From Polaromonas sp. 39-63-25 (GTDB lineage: Bacteria; Pseudomonadota; Gammaproteobacteria; Burkholderiales; Burkholderiaceae_C): a stretch of 42,906 nucleotides of DNA. The notes under the pieces were generated by a model, which searched no databases, had not been told where the DNA came from, and was given only the letters and a program-made list of their open reading frames with translations. The translations under genes were made by a program, and so were the position numbers. The stretch lies in contig NZ_NCJH01000026.1 in assembly GCF_002278925.1 (NCBI RefSeq), positions 1 through 42,906 on the forward strand, read 5' to 3'. Shown here piece after piece: positions 24,351 to 33,514 of this stretch (position 1 is its first letter; each line of letters begins with the position of its first letter).

Positions 24351-25753
24351 GGGTTGCCTCCCGGATTGCCCTTCTGGAGCCGGTCGAGGCGGTCGGGAAT
24401 GGGATCGCCTTCGTAGATGCCACGTGAGCCAGCCGCGCGTGTGCCATGGCGCTGGATGATGGCCATGGGCGAGTTGTTCGCCAGCTCGCGGCGCAGCTCC
24501 AGCTCGGTCTTGAGGTTGCGGATTTCCTGGTCGAGCGTGTCGCTCTCGTGGTTCACGGCCTCGACCGCCAACTGGTTCGCCGCGACGTTGGGCTCCTTCT
24601 TGCCGGTCAGCAGGGTGCGCTGGAGCAGCAATGCCTTCTCCAGCACCGACGCCAGCGCGACCTCCGAGGCCAGGCGCCGCGCCAGCAGGTCTTGATCCGG
24701 CTCGTCGCGCAGCGCCTCGATGACGCCGCGTGTGATGGGCAGCGAGGTGCTGCCAGCCGCACGCAGGTTCTCGAAGGTGGTGTTGCGCGTTCCCGAGACC
24801 AGTTCCTGCAAGGCTTCCAGCTTTGCCTCGTACTCCTCCTGGATCAGCGGCGTCAGCCCGACGCCGGGCACCGTTTCGGTCTTGGTGCAGGCATCGCAAG
24901 TGCGCTGCACCTGTTCGCCGAGAACCCGTGTGGCCCATTCGGTCGCCTGCTGTGGCGAGGTCCAGGTCTGGCAAGACAGACTCGCGCAACTGGCGGCAGC
25001 GATGGACGATGTGTCGGTCACGCTGCGGCCGTTGACCAGGTTGTAGCCTGCGCGGGTGACGTCGCCGACCACGCGGATGGCCGACTGGCCTGCGCCGCCC
25101 GCATTGCTACCACCCACCCAAGGCACGCCGTCGTTGCCGCGGCGCGTCTCCGCCTGTTCAATTGCCGACACGGCATCCGTGCTCGACACCGCATCGCGCA
25201 GTGCCATGCCTTCGGCCATCTGGCTCCAGCCGAGTTGTCCGCCCGCCGTGTCGGCCATCTTCTCGGCCATGGCACGGCAGGTCAGCTTGGAGCGGTCGAA
25301 ATCCAGGCGCGCCTGCAGCACGCCGTTGGTCAGCAGGTTGTACAGGCCGGGATCGGCGCGCTGGATGATCAGCGCAGGCAGCGATGCCACCGCGCTGGTG
25401 GCGCTCTGGATCACGTTGCTCATGATCTGCTGAAAGCCGTTGGTGACGCCGTTGAGCTGGTTGCGCAGCGTGGTCTGGATGCTCATGTCGCCGCAGATCA
25501 GGTTGCTGTTCCAGCCCACGCCAACGCCGATCGAGCGCATGCCGGCCGCGCGGCCCATGGACACCGCGCTGCCGCCGCCAATCGAATACATCACTTCGTC
25601 GCCGATCACGGAGCCGCCGGTCTGAAATCCGGCCTGCGCCCACGCCAGGCCGCCGCCAAGAACGAGTGCGCCAGCCAGCAGCCCAGCCAATACCGTGGGA
25701 CGCAGCAGGCGGCACGCCTTGGTGGAGAGGTTTGTCAGTTCAGGACGCTTCAT
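24347..25753 (-). CDS. ICE conjugation protein, PFL_4711 family (TIGR03755)
   Basis: This 468-residue exported protein has a signal peptide (LAGLLAGALVLGGGLAWAQA, cleaved near residue 40). It then has Gly-rich segments GDEVMYSIGGGSAVSMGRA and GVGVGWNSNLICGDMSI, a Cys pair in CASLSCQTW, another in CDACTK, and a long helical C-terminal part. It is a TraH-like or envelope-spanning component of the mating-pair formation machinery in this ICE class. I chose the ATG at 25753 (MKRPELTN) over the frame from 25819. It follows the TraU-like gene and overlaps the next gene by 4 bases. Confidence 0.85.
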   Translation of the reverse strand: MKRPELTNLSTKACRLLRPTVLAGLLAGALVLGGGLAWAQAGFQTGGSVIGDEVMYSIGGGSAVSMGRAAGMRSIGVGVGWNSNLICGDMSIQTTLRNQLNGVTNGFQQIMSNVIQSATSAVASLPALIIQRADPGLYNLLTNGVLQARLDFDRSKLTCRAMAEKMADTAGGQLGWSQMAEGMALRDAVSSTDAVSAIEQAETRRGNDGVPWVGGSNAGGAGQSAIRVVGDVTRAGYNLVNGRSVTDTSSIAAASCASLSCQTWTSPQQATEWATRVLGEQVQRTCDACTKTETVPGVGLTPLIQEEYEAKLEALQELVSGTRNTTFENLRAAGSTSLPITRGVIEALRDEPDQDLLARRLASEVALASVLEKALLLQRTLLTGKKEPNVAANQLAVEAVNHESDTLDQEIRNLKTELELRRELANNSPMAIIQRHGTRAAGSRGIYEGDPIPDRLDRLQKGNPGGNP

Positions 25754-25763
25754 CGCCGTACCC

Positions 25764-26711
25764 TCATTGGAAATCGACGCTGCCGAGGAATACCTGGCCG
25801 CGACGTTCGCAGCACGCATAGGGCCGCCACAGCGCCCAGGCGTAATCGCCCTGCTGCGCCTGGGTCAGGAAGCCGCTGCGCGGGAACACCGTGCAGGACG
25901 AGGACAGGACGGGCGTGAGTTCCTGCCACTTGCCCGTCGAGGCATCGCCTTCCATCAGCGCGCCGGCAGGCCAGTAACCGGGCCGCGAGTTGGCGAGCAG
26001 CGGCTGATAGACGTGAATCTGCCCACGGCGCGTGACGACATCGCCGGCGCGCTGGGCCACCACGGCGCCGGCCTTGTGGTCGTCGGCCTGGTGCAGGAAG
26101 CCGCCGCGTGGATAGACGTTGCCCCACAGGTTCATCGTGGTGCGCGCGCCGACCTCGCGCCTGCCCGGAATTAGTGCCTCCGGGTAGGCCATCTCCGGCA
26201 CGTTGTAGCGCCAGGCCAGTGTGTCCAGGGTGCTGAGCAGATACGGCATGAACGCCGTGCCCGCGCCCTCGCAGAAGTAGCCCGACGATGAGACGAACTG
26301 GTTGAACACCTCGACGCCGGGATGGCCGATGACGTCCGCGTTCTTGAACTTGGCGAGATTGTTTTCGTGGTCTTCGTTGGTGGTGCCGTCCCCGCCGGCC
26401 TGCGCGGATGGGTTGGGCGCGCTCATCGCCCGGACTTCGACCCAAGGGTTCTCGCCGGTGTTGCTGTAGCTGGAGACGACCGCATCGGGGATGTAGTGGC
26501 GGACCTTGATGGATGTGCGCACCGTGCAGCCCGTCCAGGTGCAGTAGAGCCAGTAGCAGATGCCGACGACGCGGTATTCGAGGCAGTCCGGCGATGCCAC
26601 TGAGCCAACGATGGTTGCGGTGTTGAGGGCGTAGCTGCCCGTGGCGCTGAGCAGCAGCACTGAGACCACGCCAGCACGCAGGCGGCGCATCCGCTCGAAG
26701 GGTCGGGTCAT
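25764..26711 (-). CDS. ICE conjugation protein, PFL_4710 family (TIGR03756), TraU-like
   Basis: The 315-residue exported protein has a signal peptide (GVVSVLLLSATGSYALN). The Cys/Trp-rich core includes VGICYWLYCTWTGCTV, and the C-terminus is YAWALWRPYACCERRGQVF. This Cys-rich pattern is that of TraU-type periplasmic mating-pair proteins, whose disulfides need a thiol oxidase; the DsbA-like gene of the same operon may serve it. The ATG at 26711 overlaps the stop of the upstream gene in an ATGA. The longer frame from 26831 is an artefact inside that gene. Confidence 0.87.
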   Translation of the reverse strand: MTRPFERMRRLRAGVVSVLLLSATGSYALNTATIVGSVASPDCLEYRVVGICYWLYCTWTGCTVRTSIKVRHYIPDAVVSSYSNTGENPWVEVRAMSAPNPSAQAGGDGTTNEDHENNLAKFKNADVIGHPGVEVFNQFVSSSGYFCEGAGTAFMPYLLSTLDTLAWRYNVPEMAYPEALIPGRREVGARTTMNLWGNVYPRGGFLHQADDHKAGAVVAQRAGDVVTRRGQIHVYQPLLANSRPGYWPAGALMEGDASTGKWQELTPVLSSSCTVFPRSGFLTQAQQGDYAWALWRPYACCERRGQVFLGSVDFQ

Positions 26712-27154
26712 GGCTGCGGCCTCCGGTGTTGCTCGATGCGCGCGACGGCACGGGCCACGTCCGGCTCGCCATAGACCACGTAACGCTGATCCACCACGAC
26801 CGCCGGGATGCTGGTGACGCCCAGGCTCCATGCGTCGGCGACGCCCTGGTATGCGGAAGCAATGCGGCGCTGGAGGTCGGCACCGCCGTTGTTCAGACGG
26901 CGCTTGACGATGGCCGTGGCCTGCTCAGGATCGGCGGGCAGCTGTGCGGAAAGCTCGGCTTCGATGCGCGGGCCTTCATCCAACTCGATAAACCGCTCGC
27001 CACCCATGGTCTTGACCGGGTGGCGGCTGTCGGTGACGACCACCACATCGGCGGCGAAGGTGGCTGGGCTGAAAACGGCCAAGGATGCCGGCAGTGCAAC
27101 GGCCAGGCCAAGGGTTCGCCAGCCGGATGCGAAGCGGAATAAAGATGCTGGCAT
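26708..27154 (-). CDS. ICE conjugation protein, PFL_4709 family (TIGR03757), thioredoxin-fold periplasmic
   Basis: The 148-residue exported protein has a signal peptide ending near SPATFAA. It then has VVVVTDSRHPVKTMGGERFIELDE and the segment VTSIPAVVVDQRYVVYGEPDVARA, where the cis-Pro loop of a thioredoxin-like fold is visible. There is no CxxC, so it is not an active oxidoreductase. TrbC-type pilus-assembly proteins have a similar layout. It is the first gene after a terminator that closes the radC gene, and it starts a run with overlapping stops and starts. Confidence 0.85.
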   Translation of the reverse strand: MPASLFRFASGWRTLGLAVALPASLAVFSPATFAADVVVVTDSRHPVKTMGGERFIELDEGPRIEAELSAQLPADPEQATAIVKRRLNNGGADLQRRIASAYQGVADAWSLGVTSIPAVVVDQRYVVYGEPDVARAVARIEQHRRPQP

Positions 27155-27267
27155 GTCGCGTGCCCTGGAAGTTGATCAGAGCCATAGTCGAACGCGAACC
27201 CGCTGCCGCCCCAACAAACAATGCGCATCGCGGGCACCCCGCATACCTGTTCGGTGCTGCCGCATGG

Positions 27268-27294
27268 AAAAAAGCGGAGGCCGAAGCCCCCGCT
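27268..27294 (-). terminator. Rho-independent terminator after the RadC-like gene
   Basis: Read on the minus strand, a 9-bp stem (AGCGGGGGC and GCCTCCGCT, one G-T pair) with a TTCG tetraloop is followed by a run of six T residues. It lies 25 bases beyond the radC-like stop. It should separate transcription of the PFL_4709-to-TraG-N genes from those upstream, so those genes need their own promoter or read-through. Confidence 0.9.
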
Positions 27295-27318
27295 GTGATC
27301 AGTGAACCACGGGCCTTC

Positions 27319-27813
27319 CTACAAAAGACCAGACTCGGCGAACGAGTACGGTGTGCCCTGACCAATCACGAAATGGTCAAGTACCCGCACGTCGATAAGC
27401 GCCAAGGCCGTCTTCAACTGCTCGGTCAGCAAGCGATCCGCATTGGATGGCTCGGTGGTGCCCGAGGGGTGCTGATGGGCGAAGATGACCGCAGCGGCGT
27501 TCAGTTGCAAAGCGCGTTGCAGCACGACACGCGGATAAACCGAGGTCGCATTGATCGTTCCATGGAACATCGGCTCCACGGCCAGCACGTCGTGCATGCT
27601 GTTCATGAACACGACGACGAATATCTCATTGGGCTCGGCGACCAGCTTCAAGCGAAGGTAGTCCCTGACCGCAGCGGGCCGTTCAAGACGTGGCCCTGCT
27701 TTGAAAACCCGTCGCTCCAGCAACACGATGGCTTGCTGGACGATCCAGTCCTCGTTCTGAACAGAAATATCGGAAAGCGACTCCAGGCAGGAGTCATTGA
27801 TGACGACAGACAT
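27319..27813 (-). CDS. radC: RadC-like JAB/MPN domain protein
   Basis: The 164-residue protein has the JAMM metal site as HQHPSG near 113-118 (His113, His115) with Asp126 in PSNAD, and the preceding VEPMFHGTINATSVYPR segment. It lacks the N-terminal helix-hairpin-helix half of chromosomal RadC (about 220 residues), as is usual for RadC-like proteins of plasmids and ICEs. Despite the name, a DNA-repair role is doubtful in the family. I chose the ATG at 27813 (MSVVIND). It sits within the transfer operon between the DsbA-like gene and a terminator, with a strong hairpin just upstream. Confidence 0.92.
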   Translation of the reverse strand: MSVVINDSCLESLSDISVQNEDWIVQQAIVLLERRVFKAGPRLERPAAVRDYLRLKLVAEPNEIFVVVFMNSMHDVLAVEPMFHGTINATSVYPRVVLQRALQLNAAAVIFAHQHPSGTTEPSNADRLLTEQLKTALALIDVRVLDHFVIGQGTPYSFAESGLL

Positions 27814-27852
27814 GGCGAACCTCCAGGCAGGGAAATCGGAGGGCGCACATGC

Positions 27853-27876
27853 CCCTGGAGGGCAGGCCCTCCAGGG
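27853..27876. repeat. Perfect 10-bp inverted repeat (hairpin) upstream of radC-like gene
   Basis: CCCTGGAGGG at 27853-27862 and CCCTCCAGGG at 27867-27876 are separated by CAGG. No T-run follows on either strand, so it is not a standard terminator. It lies in the leader 40 bases ahead of the radC-like start. It may act on messenger stability, as an attenuator, or as a protein-binding site. Confidence 0.7.
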
Positions 27877-27991
27877 AATGGAACAAGGTGCATCCATCAC
27901 CGCAGCAGCGGTGATCGTTCGCGGCCAAGATGCGGGGCGAACGGGTAGCGGTCAGCGCAGCGTGCTGCGCCGTAGCCTCAATGACCGCGGG

Positions 27992-28759
27992 CTACCTGGG
28001 CATGTCGCCGACGACGTCGGCAGGCATTTCCGATGTAGTAGGTGTGGCGGCGGGATCGCCGGCCGCGAGCATGTCCATGGCCGACAGCAAGGCATCGCCC
28101 TCGATCGGACCCTGCAGCAGGATAGCCTTGCCGGTTTCGCGATCGTGTAGCCGCAGCGACGGCGTGGCGGTCACGCCGCTGTTCGTGGCTTCCGCAGTTT
28201 GGGCGCGAATCGCCGCGTCGGGCCGCTCGCTCGCGATGCACTGCTCGATGGGTGGCGTAAGGTCGGGGTAGCGCAGGTCCTCGGGCAAGCCCTGACCGTC
28301 GCTGCGCGTGTGGGCATATACCCACTCGACGGCCTGCCAGAAGGCGGCATGACCGCTGGCTTGGCCCGCGCATTCCGCCAGGCGCGCTTCCGCGGACGCG
28401 GCCGGCTCATGCGCTGCCAACGGGAGGTGATGCCATTGCAAGGCCACGTCCGCATTGCCGGCCACCCAACGCTTGAGCACTGGGAAATAGGACCGGCAGA
28501 ACGGGCATTCGAGGTCCGCGTAGAGCGTCAGCGTGAAGCGTCCTTCCGGATTGCCCATCTGCCACGGAGGCCCAGCCACCTGCGTCTCGCTGACTGGCGC
28601 TGAAGTCTGAGGCGTGGACTGCCCGGGCCAACGGGACACGAGCCAGATCAGCAGCAGTGCAACCAGCGCTGCGGCCACTGTCCAAGGCCAGCTGGGCCGC
28701 CAGTGCCGACGGCGGAACGCCTGCACCTGCATCGGAATGGAAGGACGTTTCTGTTCCAT
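27992..28759 (-). CDS. DsbA/DsbC-like thiol-disulfide protein of the conjugation operon
   Basis: The 255-residue protein has one N-terminal membrane anchor at about 26-43 and a periplasmic thioredoxin-fold domain. The active site is Cys85-Pro-Phe-Cys88 in YADLECPFCRS, and the cis-Pro loop is GVTATPSLRL. The helical insert between them is as in DsbA-type proteins. It probably oxidises or isomerises the Cys-rich transfer proteins encoded beside it, such as the TraU-like one. The start at 28759 gives a short cytoplasmic basic segment before the anchor, which fits a membrane-tethered protein. Confidence 0.9.
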   Translation of the reverse strand: MEQKRPSIPMQVQAFRRRHWRPSWPWTVAAALVALLLIWLVSRWPGQSTPQTSAPVSETQVAGPPWQMGNPEGRFTLTLYADLECPFCRSYFPVLKRWVAGNADVALQWHHLPLAAHEPAASAEARLAECAGQASGHAAFWQAVEWVYAHTRSDGQGLPEDLRYPDLTPPIEQCIASERPDAAIRAQTAEATNSGVTATPSLRLHDRETGKAILLQGPIEGDALLSAMDMLAAGDPAATPTTSEMPADVVGDMPR

Positions 28760-28783
28760 GGCGTTCTCCGGTGTACGGCAGAT

Positions 28784-31666
28784 TCAGGGCAGGTCCAGGG
28801 TCGGCGACTCGATGCCACGTGCCCGGTCGATCTTCTCAGCCACCTTGAAGGCGGCATCCAGCTCGCTGACGCCGTGCTGCTGCATGAGTTGGTAGCGTTC
28901 TGCCTTCTCCTCGGGCTCGGTTTGCGCGAGCGCGAGGTAGAGACTTGGCGGCACGGCGCGGAACAGCACTTCCATGCTCTTGGAGAGGATGACGCCCTCG
29001 GTGAACTTGCCCGCTTCCTTGCGTGCGGAGAGCATCAGCGCCTTCTGCGCCGGCGAGAGTTCGCGGAAGCGCGCGATCTTCTCCACCTCGTCCGGCGGCA
29101 TCGACAGGCACACCCACCACTCGATCATGTTGAGCATCGGCTCCGCTGCACGTGGCAGGTCGTCGATGTTCTGCGTCGCCAGCCAGAACCAGGCGCCCAA
29201 CTTGCGCCACATTTTTGTAATTTTCACGACATAGGGCGCGAGCAGCGGGTTCTTGGTGATGATGTGACCTTCGTCGGTCACGTTGACGATCGGCCGTCCC
29301 AGGTACTGGTCGCGCTCGGCGATGTTGTTCACCGTGCTGATCAGGCTGATGTAGGCGATGGAGAGCTGCGCGTTGTAGCCCTCGCGGGCATAGGTCGCCA
29401 GATCGACCAGCGTGATGTCGGCCTCGGGCCACGGCGTGCCGTCGCGGTCGAACATCTCGCCGTCCGTGCCTTGGCAGAACATGTCCATCGCGTCCGCCAT
29501 CTCCAGCAGCCGCGCACGGCGCATCTCGGGCAACGTCGGGTCCTGGCCACGGATGCGCAGTGCATTGCGCACATCGCGCGTGAGCACGGTGCGCTTCTCC
29601 GCCACGCAATGTTCGGCGGCGTCGAGGATGCACTGGCGGATCAGCGAGCGGTCGGCCCGCGTCATCCGCGCTTCTTCCTTGTCTTCGCCGCCCGTGATCA
29701 TCAGCCGTGCCGTGATCTCCAGTTCGCCGAGCACGTCGCGCTGCTCATCCGCCTCCATGGCCGAGGCATCCGGTGGCTGGTCTTCGTCCAGGGCATCGGC
29801 ATCGAGCGTCTGCACGTCGCTGGGCGTTTCGATCAGCCGGCGTGCGTCGGCGAACGGCGCCAGGCTGATGCCCGATCCGGGGGCCAGCTTGACCCGGTTC
29901 ACGGTCAGGCCCAGGCGCCGCGCGAAGTCGCTGAACAGGCCGAAGCTGTTGCCGGCTTCCACGATGAAAAGCCGCGGCCGGTAGATGGCCGTCACCTGGT
30001 TCAGCAGGTTGTTGAGCGTGGCGGACTTGCCCGAGCCCGTAGGGCCAAACAGAAACAGATGGGCATTCATCTGCCGATCCAACCTGTTCAAGGGGTCGAA
30101 CGTAATCGGGCCGCCTCCGCGATTGAACATCGTGATGCCGGGGTGCCCCGTGCCCTGGGCGCGGCCCCACACCGGCGACAGGTTCGCCGCGTGCTGGGCG
30201 AACATCAGCTGCGTGTACCAGCGGCGCCGATCCTTGCCGGGGTTGTAGCAGCACGGCAGCCAGCGCAGGTAGCTGTTGAGCGGCGCCACCTCGTCGTCCT
30301 CGCGCACCGGTTGCAAGCCGGCGTTGAGCATGACGTTCGCCAGGTCCAGGCCGCGCCGATCCAGTTCCGCCTCGTCGCGCCCGCGCAGGTAGAACGCCAG
30401 CGTGCCCCGGTAGAGCTTGTGCGCGCTGCCGATCAGGGAGCGGGCCTCGTGCACGTCCTTGAGGGTCTGCTCCGACGCCAGCGTCTCGCCCACGGCCTTC
30501 TTCGCCAGGTGGTTCAGATCCGATTCCAGGACATCCTGCGGCGTGGCGACCATCGTGAGACACATCAAGGTGTCCTCGGGCATCTGGTCGAACAGCGTGT
30601 TGATCGCGTCCCCCTTGCGGGTCTCGCCGGTCAGGTGCCCCGTGCCGGGCGGCATGCGCAGCCGGTCGGTGATCAGCACGCGGTGCGGCATGCCGTCGAA
30701 GTACCAGGCCCCTTGCGCCACGTCCGAGCGCGGCTGCCCGAAGAACAACCGCTGGCTGAAATCCCGCCCGCTCGCCAACTCGATCTCGCCGGCCTCGGTC
30801 TCGTCCGGGTAGCGCGCCAGCGAGTAGAAGCGCTCCCGGTCCTCCGCCCCAGGACCGAGCAGCGTGGGGCGCGGGTTGAACCATCGCAGCAGCCAGTCGT
30901 GAACGTCCGCTGCAACCATGCGCCGGGCCTGGATGCCGGCATTCGCCAGCCCGCCGCACAGGCGATCGCAAACGATGCCCAGCATCTGCTCGGGTGTCTG
31001 GCCGCGGCGGTTTGCCTGTCCCTGACCGCTCGCGCGGCGGTACACCACCATGCGCACGCGCCGCGTCTGGCCGCGCCAGCGCAGCCGCGTGACCACCGTG
31101 TCCTCGAACAGGCCGCCGGGCTTGGCCACAGCGCGCATGTGGTGGCCGAAGAAGCGCAGGTAGAACTCGGTGAACGCCGAGCCGCGCGCACGTGGCTGCA
31201 CGTAGTCGCGCAGCGTCTGCATGTACTGGTCGAAGCTCGGTTCGTCCTGGGCATAGAGCTGGAGCACCCAGGGGTTCTCGTCCAGTTCATCGAAACTGTC
31301 TTGGAGTGCGTTTTCCAGGGCATCGCGGGCGTGGGCGAGCCAGCCAGGCTCCCGGCCTTCGGTGCCCAGCGGCACCAGCTCGAAGAACGCCGCCACCGAT
31401 TGGCCGTCCTCCAGGAGCATCGATTTCGACTCGGGCATGAACTCCACCCAGGGCAGCAGTTCCACGAAGGACGGCGCAACGTCGTACAGCGCCTGCTCGT
31501 CGGCCAGGGTCGCTGGCTTGCGGCCGTGGACTGCCGAACCGGGTTCGGGGATGCCGGCCTGGCGCAAGGCCTCGACGTGGCGCTGCCAGCTGTCCGGCTG
31601 CTCATCGCTGGCCGGGTTGCTAGAGCCGACGCCGGCCAGCTTCGGCCAGGGGAGTTTCCACCGCAT
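28784..31666 (-). CDS. Conjugative transfer ATPase, VirB4-like (PFL_4706 family, TIGR03744)
   Basis: The 960-residue protein is the large ATPase that powers assembly of the type IV secretion channel. The Walker A GPTGSGKSAT lies near residue 540 and a Walker B-like VTDEGHIITK about 250 residues later, followed by FWLATQNIDDLPR. This is the VirB4/TraC arrangement. Length matches the family. The ATG at 31666 overlaps the stop of the upstream lipoprotein gene as TGATG. A 989-codon open frame on the opposite strand is a composition shadow. It acts at the cytoplasmic face of the inner membrane. Confidence 0.95.
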   Translation of the reverse strand: MRWKLPWPKLAGVGSSNPASDEQPDSWQRHVEALRQAGIPEPGSAVHGRKPATLADEQALYDVAPSFVELLPWVEFMPESKSMLLEDGQSVAAFFELVPLGTEGREPGWLAHARDALENALQDSFDELDENPWVLQLYAQDEPSFDQYMQTLRDYVQPRARGSAFTEFYLRFFGHHMRAVAKPGGLFEDTVVTRLRWRGQTRRVRMVVYRRASGQGQANRRGQTPEQMLGIVCDRLCGGLANAGIQARRMVAADVHDWLLRWFNPRPTLLGPGAEDRERFYSLARYPDETEAGEIELASGRDFSQRLFFGQPRSDVAQGAWYFDGMPHRVLITDRLRMPPGTGHLTGETRKGDAINTLFDQMPEDTLMCLTMVATPQDVLESDLNHLAKKAVGETLASEQTLKDVHEARSLIGSAHKLYRGTLAFYLRGRDEAELDRRGLDLANVMLNAGLQPVREDDEVAPLNSYLRWLPCCYNPGKDRRRWYTQLMFAQHAANLSPVWGRAQGTGHPGITMFNRGGGPITFDPLNRLDRQMNAHLFLFGPTGSGKSATLNNLLNQVTAIYRPRLFIVEAGNSFGLFSDFARRLGLTVNRVKLAPGSGISLAPFADARRLIETPSDVQTLDADALDEDQPPDASAMEADEQRDVLGELEITARLMITGGEDKEEARMTRADRSLIRQCILDAAEHCVAEKRTVLTRDVRNALRIRGQDPTLPEMRRARLLEMADAMDMFCQGTDGEMFDRDGTPWPEADITLVDLATYAREGYNAQLSIAYISLISTVNNIAERDQYLGRPIVNVTDEGHIITKNPLLAPYVVKITKMWRKLGAWFWLATQNIDDLPRAAEPMLNMIEWWVCLSMPPDEVEKIARFRELSPAQKALMLSARKEAGKFTEGVILSKSMEVLFRAVPPSLYLALAQTEPEEKAERYQLMQQHGVSELDAAFKVAEKIDRARGIESPTLDLP

Positions 31667-32115
31667 CAGTAGTCCTCCACGCGCTCGCCCGGCATCGCGT
31701 ACTGGATGCGCTGGTAGAGCGGGAAGACGGTCGTGTAGCCGGGCACCGGCACGGGATCGGTGCCGGCCAGGTGCGGGTACACGTACATCACGAGATCGGG
31801 ATTGGGCAGGCGCTGGAACTGGCGGTGAACCTCATTGCGCGCGGTGCGCGTGTAGCGCATCTGCTCGACAGGTGCGGCCTGCACGTCGGCGTCGGTCAGG
31901 GGCCGACGCAGGCTCTGGCGCGCATCGAGCAACTGGCGGCCGGCGTTCCGTCCGGCTGCGCCACCGCCGTCGCCGGCCTCCTGCTGCCAGATGTCCATCA
32001 TCGTGCGGTCACCGTGGGTCAACAGCTTTTCCTTGCTGGTGGCGCAGCCGGCGAGCACCGCGACGGCGAGGGCCAGTGCTAGGCCACGGGCCAGGTTAGT
32101 CAAGTTCAAGGGCAT
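31666..32115 (-). CDS. ICE conjugation lipoprotein (TIGR03751 family)
   Basis: The 149-residue protein has a lipoprotein signal with lipobox LAGC (residues about 20-23) after ARGLALALAVAVLAGC. The rest contains Arg/Gln-rich segments and ends VPVPGYTTVFPLYQRIQYAMPGERVEDY, the family's conserved end. It would anchor in the outer membrane like VirB7/TraV-type proteins. I chose the ATG at 32115, which follows AGGAGA, over a frame that would start at 32400. It overlaps the end of the PFL_4705-type gene by 20 bases. Confidence 0.88.
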   Translation of the reverse strand: MPLNLTNLARGLALALAVAVLAGCATSKEKLLTHGDRTMMDIWQQEAGDGGGAAGRNAGRQLLDARQSLRRPLTDADVQAAPVEQMRYTRTARNEVHRQFQRLPNPDLVMYVYPHLAGTDPVPVPGYTTVFPLYQRIQYAMPGERVEDY

Positions 32116-33514
32116 GGCTTTCTCCTGCGCGGTGATCGACCTTGCGGCCTTCGGGATCGAAGTCGATGGCGAGCGGCTTTTCGAGGTGGACGGCAACCTT
32201 GGCGCCGGGTTGGACATAGACGGCGGCGAAGGCTTGGCCGTAGAGCTTGTTGACCCAGGCCGACATGTCCCGGACACCGCCCGCGAGAATCTGGCCGACC
32301 GCTTCTTGGCCGGTGATGCCCACGGTGCCGATGGAGCCGTCCGAGCCGACATAGGACATGCGGCCGCTGCCACTCTCGATGAGCGAGGCCACACCGGCAC
32401 CGGCCGCGGTGATTAGGGCCTGCGAGCCGAGGTATTGCTGGGCGTTGCTGCGCCGCTCGCCGCTGACGCAAGGAATGCCGTGGGGATCGCTGATCCAGCC
32501 CAAGCCGTCGCGCTGTTGGTTGTTCTGCTGGTTGCCCTCGCGGTCTTCGGGGATCGTGCGAATCGTGCCGTCGTTGAAGACGAACGTGATGCTGCGCACC
32601 TGACCTCGCACGCACGAGAGCGTCCAGTCGCCCGAGGCGGTGCCGCTGAACACGGCGCCGGCCACGTCGGGAATGTCGATGCCATTGGCGGTCAGGTTGT
32701 CCGGCCCGACCAGAACTTTGAACGGATAGGGATCGTTGACCGTGCCGTCGATCGGCACGCGGCCGATCAGGGCCGTCATCGCCACCGATCCCATTAGCGT
32801 CGAGTTGGTCGGCACGGTATAGACCGGCTTGGCATTCTTGACCCCGGCGGCGCGGGCGCCCGCGTTGGCCACGGTTTCAGCGGTGGTTTCGAGCGTGCTC
32901 TGCGCCGGGCCGAAGCTCGTGGGGAAGCTCATGCCGCCGCTCGCGCCACGCCCCCCGTTGCGCCCCTCGGCGGGCTTTGCGTCGTCCGGCTCGACCCACC
33001 GCACGCCGCCCTCCATGCCGGCCTCGTCGCCGCCCTGCAGCCCCAGGCCCACGGGCAGGTCCGCATGGCCGCCGCCGCGCCCGCCGATGCTGTCCAGGCG
33101 CCGCTGCAGGTCGGCGAGCAGCCCTTCGGTCTGCTGGCGCGCGCTGGCCGCCTGCTCTTGGTCGCGGCGCAGGTTGGACCGCTCGGATTCGAGCGCCGAG
33201 TTGATGCGCTGGTCGATGGAGTTCTCGCGCTGGCGCAGCCGCTGGTTCTCTTCACGCTGCGACTTGTTGTCCGAGAGCGCGGTCTGAAGCTCGGTGCGCA
33301 ACTGCTTCACTTGGGCAACGAGCGTCGCCACGGTGTCGCGCGGGGTGTCGCCTTCGATGCCCAGCGCCTTCATTTCCTCGGGCGTGAGCTGGGCGCCGTT
33401 GTCCGCCGCGGGTGGCGCCGTGCCGCCTCCACCCGAGAACAGCCGGATACCGGCGAACAGCACCAGGATGGCGACAGGGATCATCAGCCACTTGAGCAGG
33501 CCGTTACTGCGCAT
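32096..33514 (-). CDS. ICE conjugation protein, PFL_4705 family (TIGR03752), VirB10/TraB-like
   Basis: The 472-residue protein has an N-terminal membrane anchor (WLMIPVAILVLFAGIRLF), a coiled-coil segment at about 60-130, and a C-terminal beta-rich domain from about 215 on (VYTVPTNSTLMGSVAMTALIGRVPIDG, KVLVGPDNL, GAKVAVHLEKPLAIDFD). This is the layout of TraB/VirB10 proteins that span the envelope. It follows the PFL_4704-type gene with an 11-base overlap. Confidence 0.9.
   Translation of the reverse strand: MRSNGLLKWLMIPVAILVLFAGIRLFSGGGGTAPPAADNGAQLTPEEMKALGIEGDTPRDTVATLVAQVKQLRTELQTALSDNKSQREENQRLRQRENSIDQRINSALESERSNLRRDQEQAASARQQTEGLLADLQRRLDSIGGRGGGHADLPVGLGLQGGDEAGMEGGVRWVEPDDAKPAEGRNGGRGASGGMSFPTSFGPAQSTLETTAETVANAGARAAGVKNAKPVYTVPTNSTLMGSVAMTALIGRVPIDGTVNDPYPFKVLVGPDNLTANGIDIPDVAGAVFSGTASGDWTLSCVRGQVRSITFVFNDGTIRTIPEDREGNQQNNQQRDGLGWISDPHGIPCVSGERRSNAQQYLGSQALITAAGAGVASLIESGSGRMSYVGSDGSIGTVGITGQEAVGQILAGGVRDMSAWVNKLYGQAFAAVYVQPGAKVAVHLEKPLAIDFDPEGRKVDHRAGESHALELD

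Noticed and set aside
28703-31672. A 989-codon open frame on the plus strand opposite the VirB4-like ATPase gene.
   Set aside because: It is exactly antisense to a well-conserved ATPase in high-G+C DNA, is His/Arg/Ala-rich with no domain, and has no start signal. It is a composition shadow, as are similar long frames at 22338-24167 and 24446-25918.
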